A stretch of DNA of 64,000 nt from Azotobacter chroococcum (GTDB taxonomy: Bacteria > Pseudomonadota > Gammaproteobacteria > Pseudomonadales > Pseudomonadaceae): assembly GCF_004339665.1 (NCBI RefSeq), contig NZ_SMMU01000001.1, forward strand, positions 208,094-272,093. The letters run 5' to 3'. The first letter of the stretch is position 1. Each line of letters opens with the position of its first letter. A program made the position numbers and the translations under genes. Positions 62,755 to 64,000 of the stretch are shown in pieces. The notes under the pieces are model-generated. The model saw only the letters and a program-made list of their open reading frames with translations. It made no database searches and was not told the DNA's origin.

Positions 62755-64000
62755 ATGAAAAAACAAGCAATAATACTCAGCACCTTACTATTGCTGCACG
62801 GCTGCTCGGGGAATGAAGTAAAGCCATCACCTCCCCCAGCCAGAGCGATGAGTGATTACGACATAAACACCATCTACCCGCCACGCGAGGATCTTTTCAT
62901 AGGCGATATATACGCAAACATTTACACTCCAAACTGCAATGCAACTCTGGATAACAATGAATGCACCTTTACGTCAATAAGAATCGCCAGGATACCTATC
63001 GACAACATCAGTAAAATGATCCCCAACCAGCACGACAATACCCAGCCACTTGCCCCAGAAGAAAATGGATGCCAGCTCAAGGAGATAAAAGAAACAGACC
63101 AGAAAGACAACACAAAAAAATATTCACCATCAAAAGAGTGCTTCACAAGAGACACTATCGATCCATCAGACTCATATCAACACTTAAAGCAAATAGCCTT
63201 CCCTAACTTCTATAAGCACACGGGGAACTCGTCACAAGCCTCAACTGCAATCCTGACCAAAATTCTCCCCAAGGCAGGCATAGGCATAAACAACATAAAA
63301 GAATATAGCGTAGCGATCCCCACCGCACGGTACTATTCGGTCAACCCATTTGAAATACTTGATGCACTACAAAACCTTCCACCCGAGCAAAGTCAAAAAC
63401 TGCAACAAGTAAAAGACTACAAGGAAATGGTCTGCAGCCAGTGCAAGACAAAAATATTCATCCCATATCAAATATATTACACAAGAGAGCTTGACATCAC
63501 CTACAAGGGAGAGTTCTTTACCAATAGAAAATACAGCCAAACAAGAAACCCCAACGAGCCCAGGGTATTATATACACCACCAACAGACACCAACGACAGT
63601 ACGAACACATCAAGCGCAGCACTTATCGAAGAGAACAGCTTTGGCGTAACAACAACCCTAAGCCACGCTTCAACGGGAGACATAGGCGTAAGGCAGGTTT
63701 TCGATACTCCAATGGCGATTGGTTACAAAGGATTTGTCTACGACGATCATGAGGAAATAAAAAATAGACTGGCGGCCCACCACAAAAACTCCTACGAGCA
63801 ACCTACTGTAACCGCATCCGAAAAATCCCCCCCATCCAGCGTTGTTGAAGAACGCTCGGATGAATCATTCAAAGCCGCTGACGATGTCTACTTCGCTGAC
63901 AGTGGCGACGGTACGGACACCGCCGGACAGGAAGCGGCTGACGCAGATCACTCGGAATCCGTTACCGACGGCGCGGACACCACCGAACAGGAAACGGCTA
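62755..64000 (+). CDS. AT-rich predicted lipoprotein with acidic repeats, partial
   Basis: A frame of at least 415 codons begins at ATG 62755 and is open at the window end. The first residues MKKQAIILSTLLLLHGC form a lipoprotein signal with lipobox cysteine C17. The mature part is polar and rich in Asn, Thr and Lys, with several cysteines including a CxxC pair (C227, C230). Near the end, two 20-residue units share DG(T/A)DT..QE.A (residues about 385-396 and 405-415). The gene is much more AT-rich than the window, except for the repeat part. I recognise no family. Transfer from another source is likely. Confidence 0.75.
   Translation, partial: MKKQAIILSTLLLLHGCSGNEVKPSPPPARAMSDYDINTIYPPREDLFIGDIYANIYTPNCNATLDNNECTFTSIRIARIPIDNISKMIPNQHDNTQPLAPEENGCQLKEIKETDQKDNTKKYSPSKECFTRDTIDPSDSYQHLKQIAFPNFYKHTGNSSQASTAILTKILPKAGIGINNIKEYSVAIPTARYYSVNPFEILDALQNLPPEQSQKLQQVKDYKEMVCSQCKTKIFIPYQIYYTRELDITYKGEFFTNRKYSQTRNPNEPRVLYTPPTDTNDSTNTSSAALIEENSFGVTTTLSHASTGDIGVRQVFDTPMAIGYKGFVYDDHEEIKNRLAAHHKNSYEQPTVTASEKSPPSSVVEERSDESFKAADDVYFADSGDGTDTAGQEAADADHSESVTDGADTTEQETA

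Overview
The window is GC-rich (roughly two thirds G+C in most genes) with long clean coding frames. It looks like a chromosomal segment from the Pseudomonadaceae. OprD-type porin, SfnB/DszA/SsuD-type sulfur oxygenases, XenA- and NemA-like flavoenzymes, CdaR/glycerate kinase and a PL7 alginate lyase fit Pseudomonas or Azotobacter; the exact genus is inference.

Layout. 0.3-0.6 kb: a HipB-like XRE repressor with operator-like repeats. 1.1-5.2 kb: sulfur cluster I (acyl-CoA-dehydrogenase-like flavoprotein, Tat-exported binding protein, permease, ATPase), closed by an IS630-type insertion sequence. 6.2-6.8 kb: AT-rich GNAT gene with an in-frame stop. 7.2-11.9 kb: hydroxyacid dehydrogenase, decayed MFS gene fused to an IS6 remnant, cdaR and glycerate kinase. 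12.4-13.1 kb: large inverted repeat. 13.3-20.8 kb: sulfur cluster II (SsuD-like and DszA-like monooxygenases, a DszC-like flavoprotein, three binding proteins, a class II aldolase). 20.8-27.9 kb: OYE/ArsR pair, MFS exporter, LysR, YcaC hydrolase, glycine-zipper protein, phosphoesterase. 28.2-34.7 kb: sulfur cluster III (two SfnB-like genes, DszA-like gene, MetQNI-type transporter). 34.9-40.4 kb: LysR pseudogene, NemA-like reductase, pirin, isochorismatase, ABM protein and a LysR gene. 40.6-49.4 kb: porin, orphan SsuA-like protein, odd sigma-54 activator, hydrolase, then yezD-sbp-cysT-cysW-cysA. 49.5-57.8 kb: bestrophin, small genes, a heptanucleotide repeat, hydrolase, alginate lyase and a cation/proton antiporter. 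57.8-62.6 kb: prophage-derived island holding an antirepressor, a lysis cassette and a two-gene nuclease module. 62.8 kb to the end: AT-rich lipoprotein gene running off the window.

How it works together. Transporters would bring in sulfate or organosulfur compounds, and the flavin-dependent oxygenases would release sulfite for cysteine synthesis. AT-rich CysB-like boxes and a shared 14-bp leader sequence (ACCGGACCACCGGA) before three of the operons suggest a common sulfur-starvation response. No FMN reductase is encoded here, so reduced flavin must come from elsewhere. The most novel leads are the shared leader motif, the two-gene nuclease module in prophage cargo position, the sigma-54 activator with a changed GAFTGA loop and no DNA-binding helix, and several genes broken by single stop codons.
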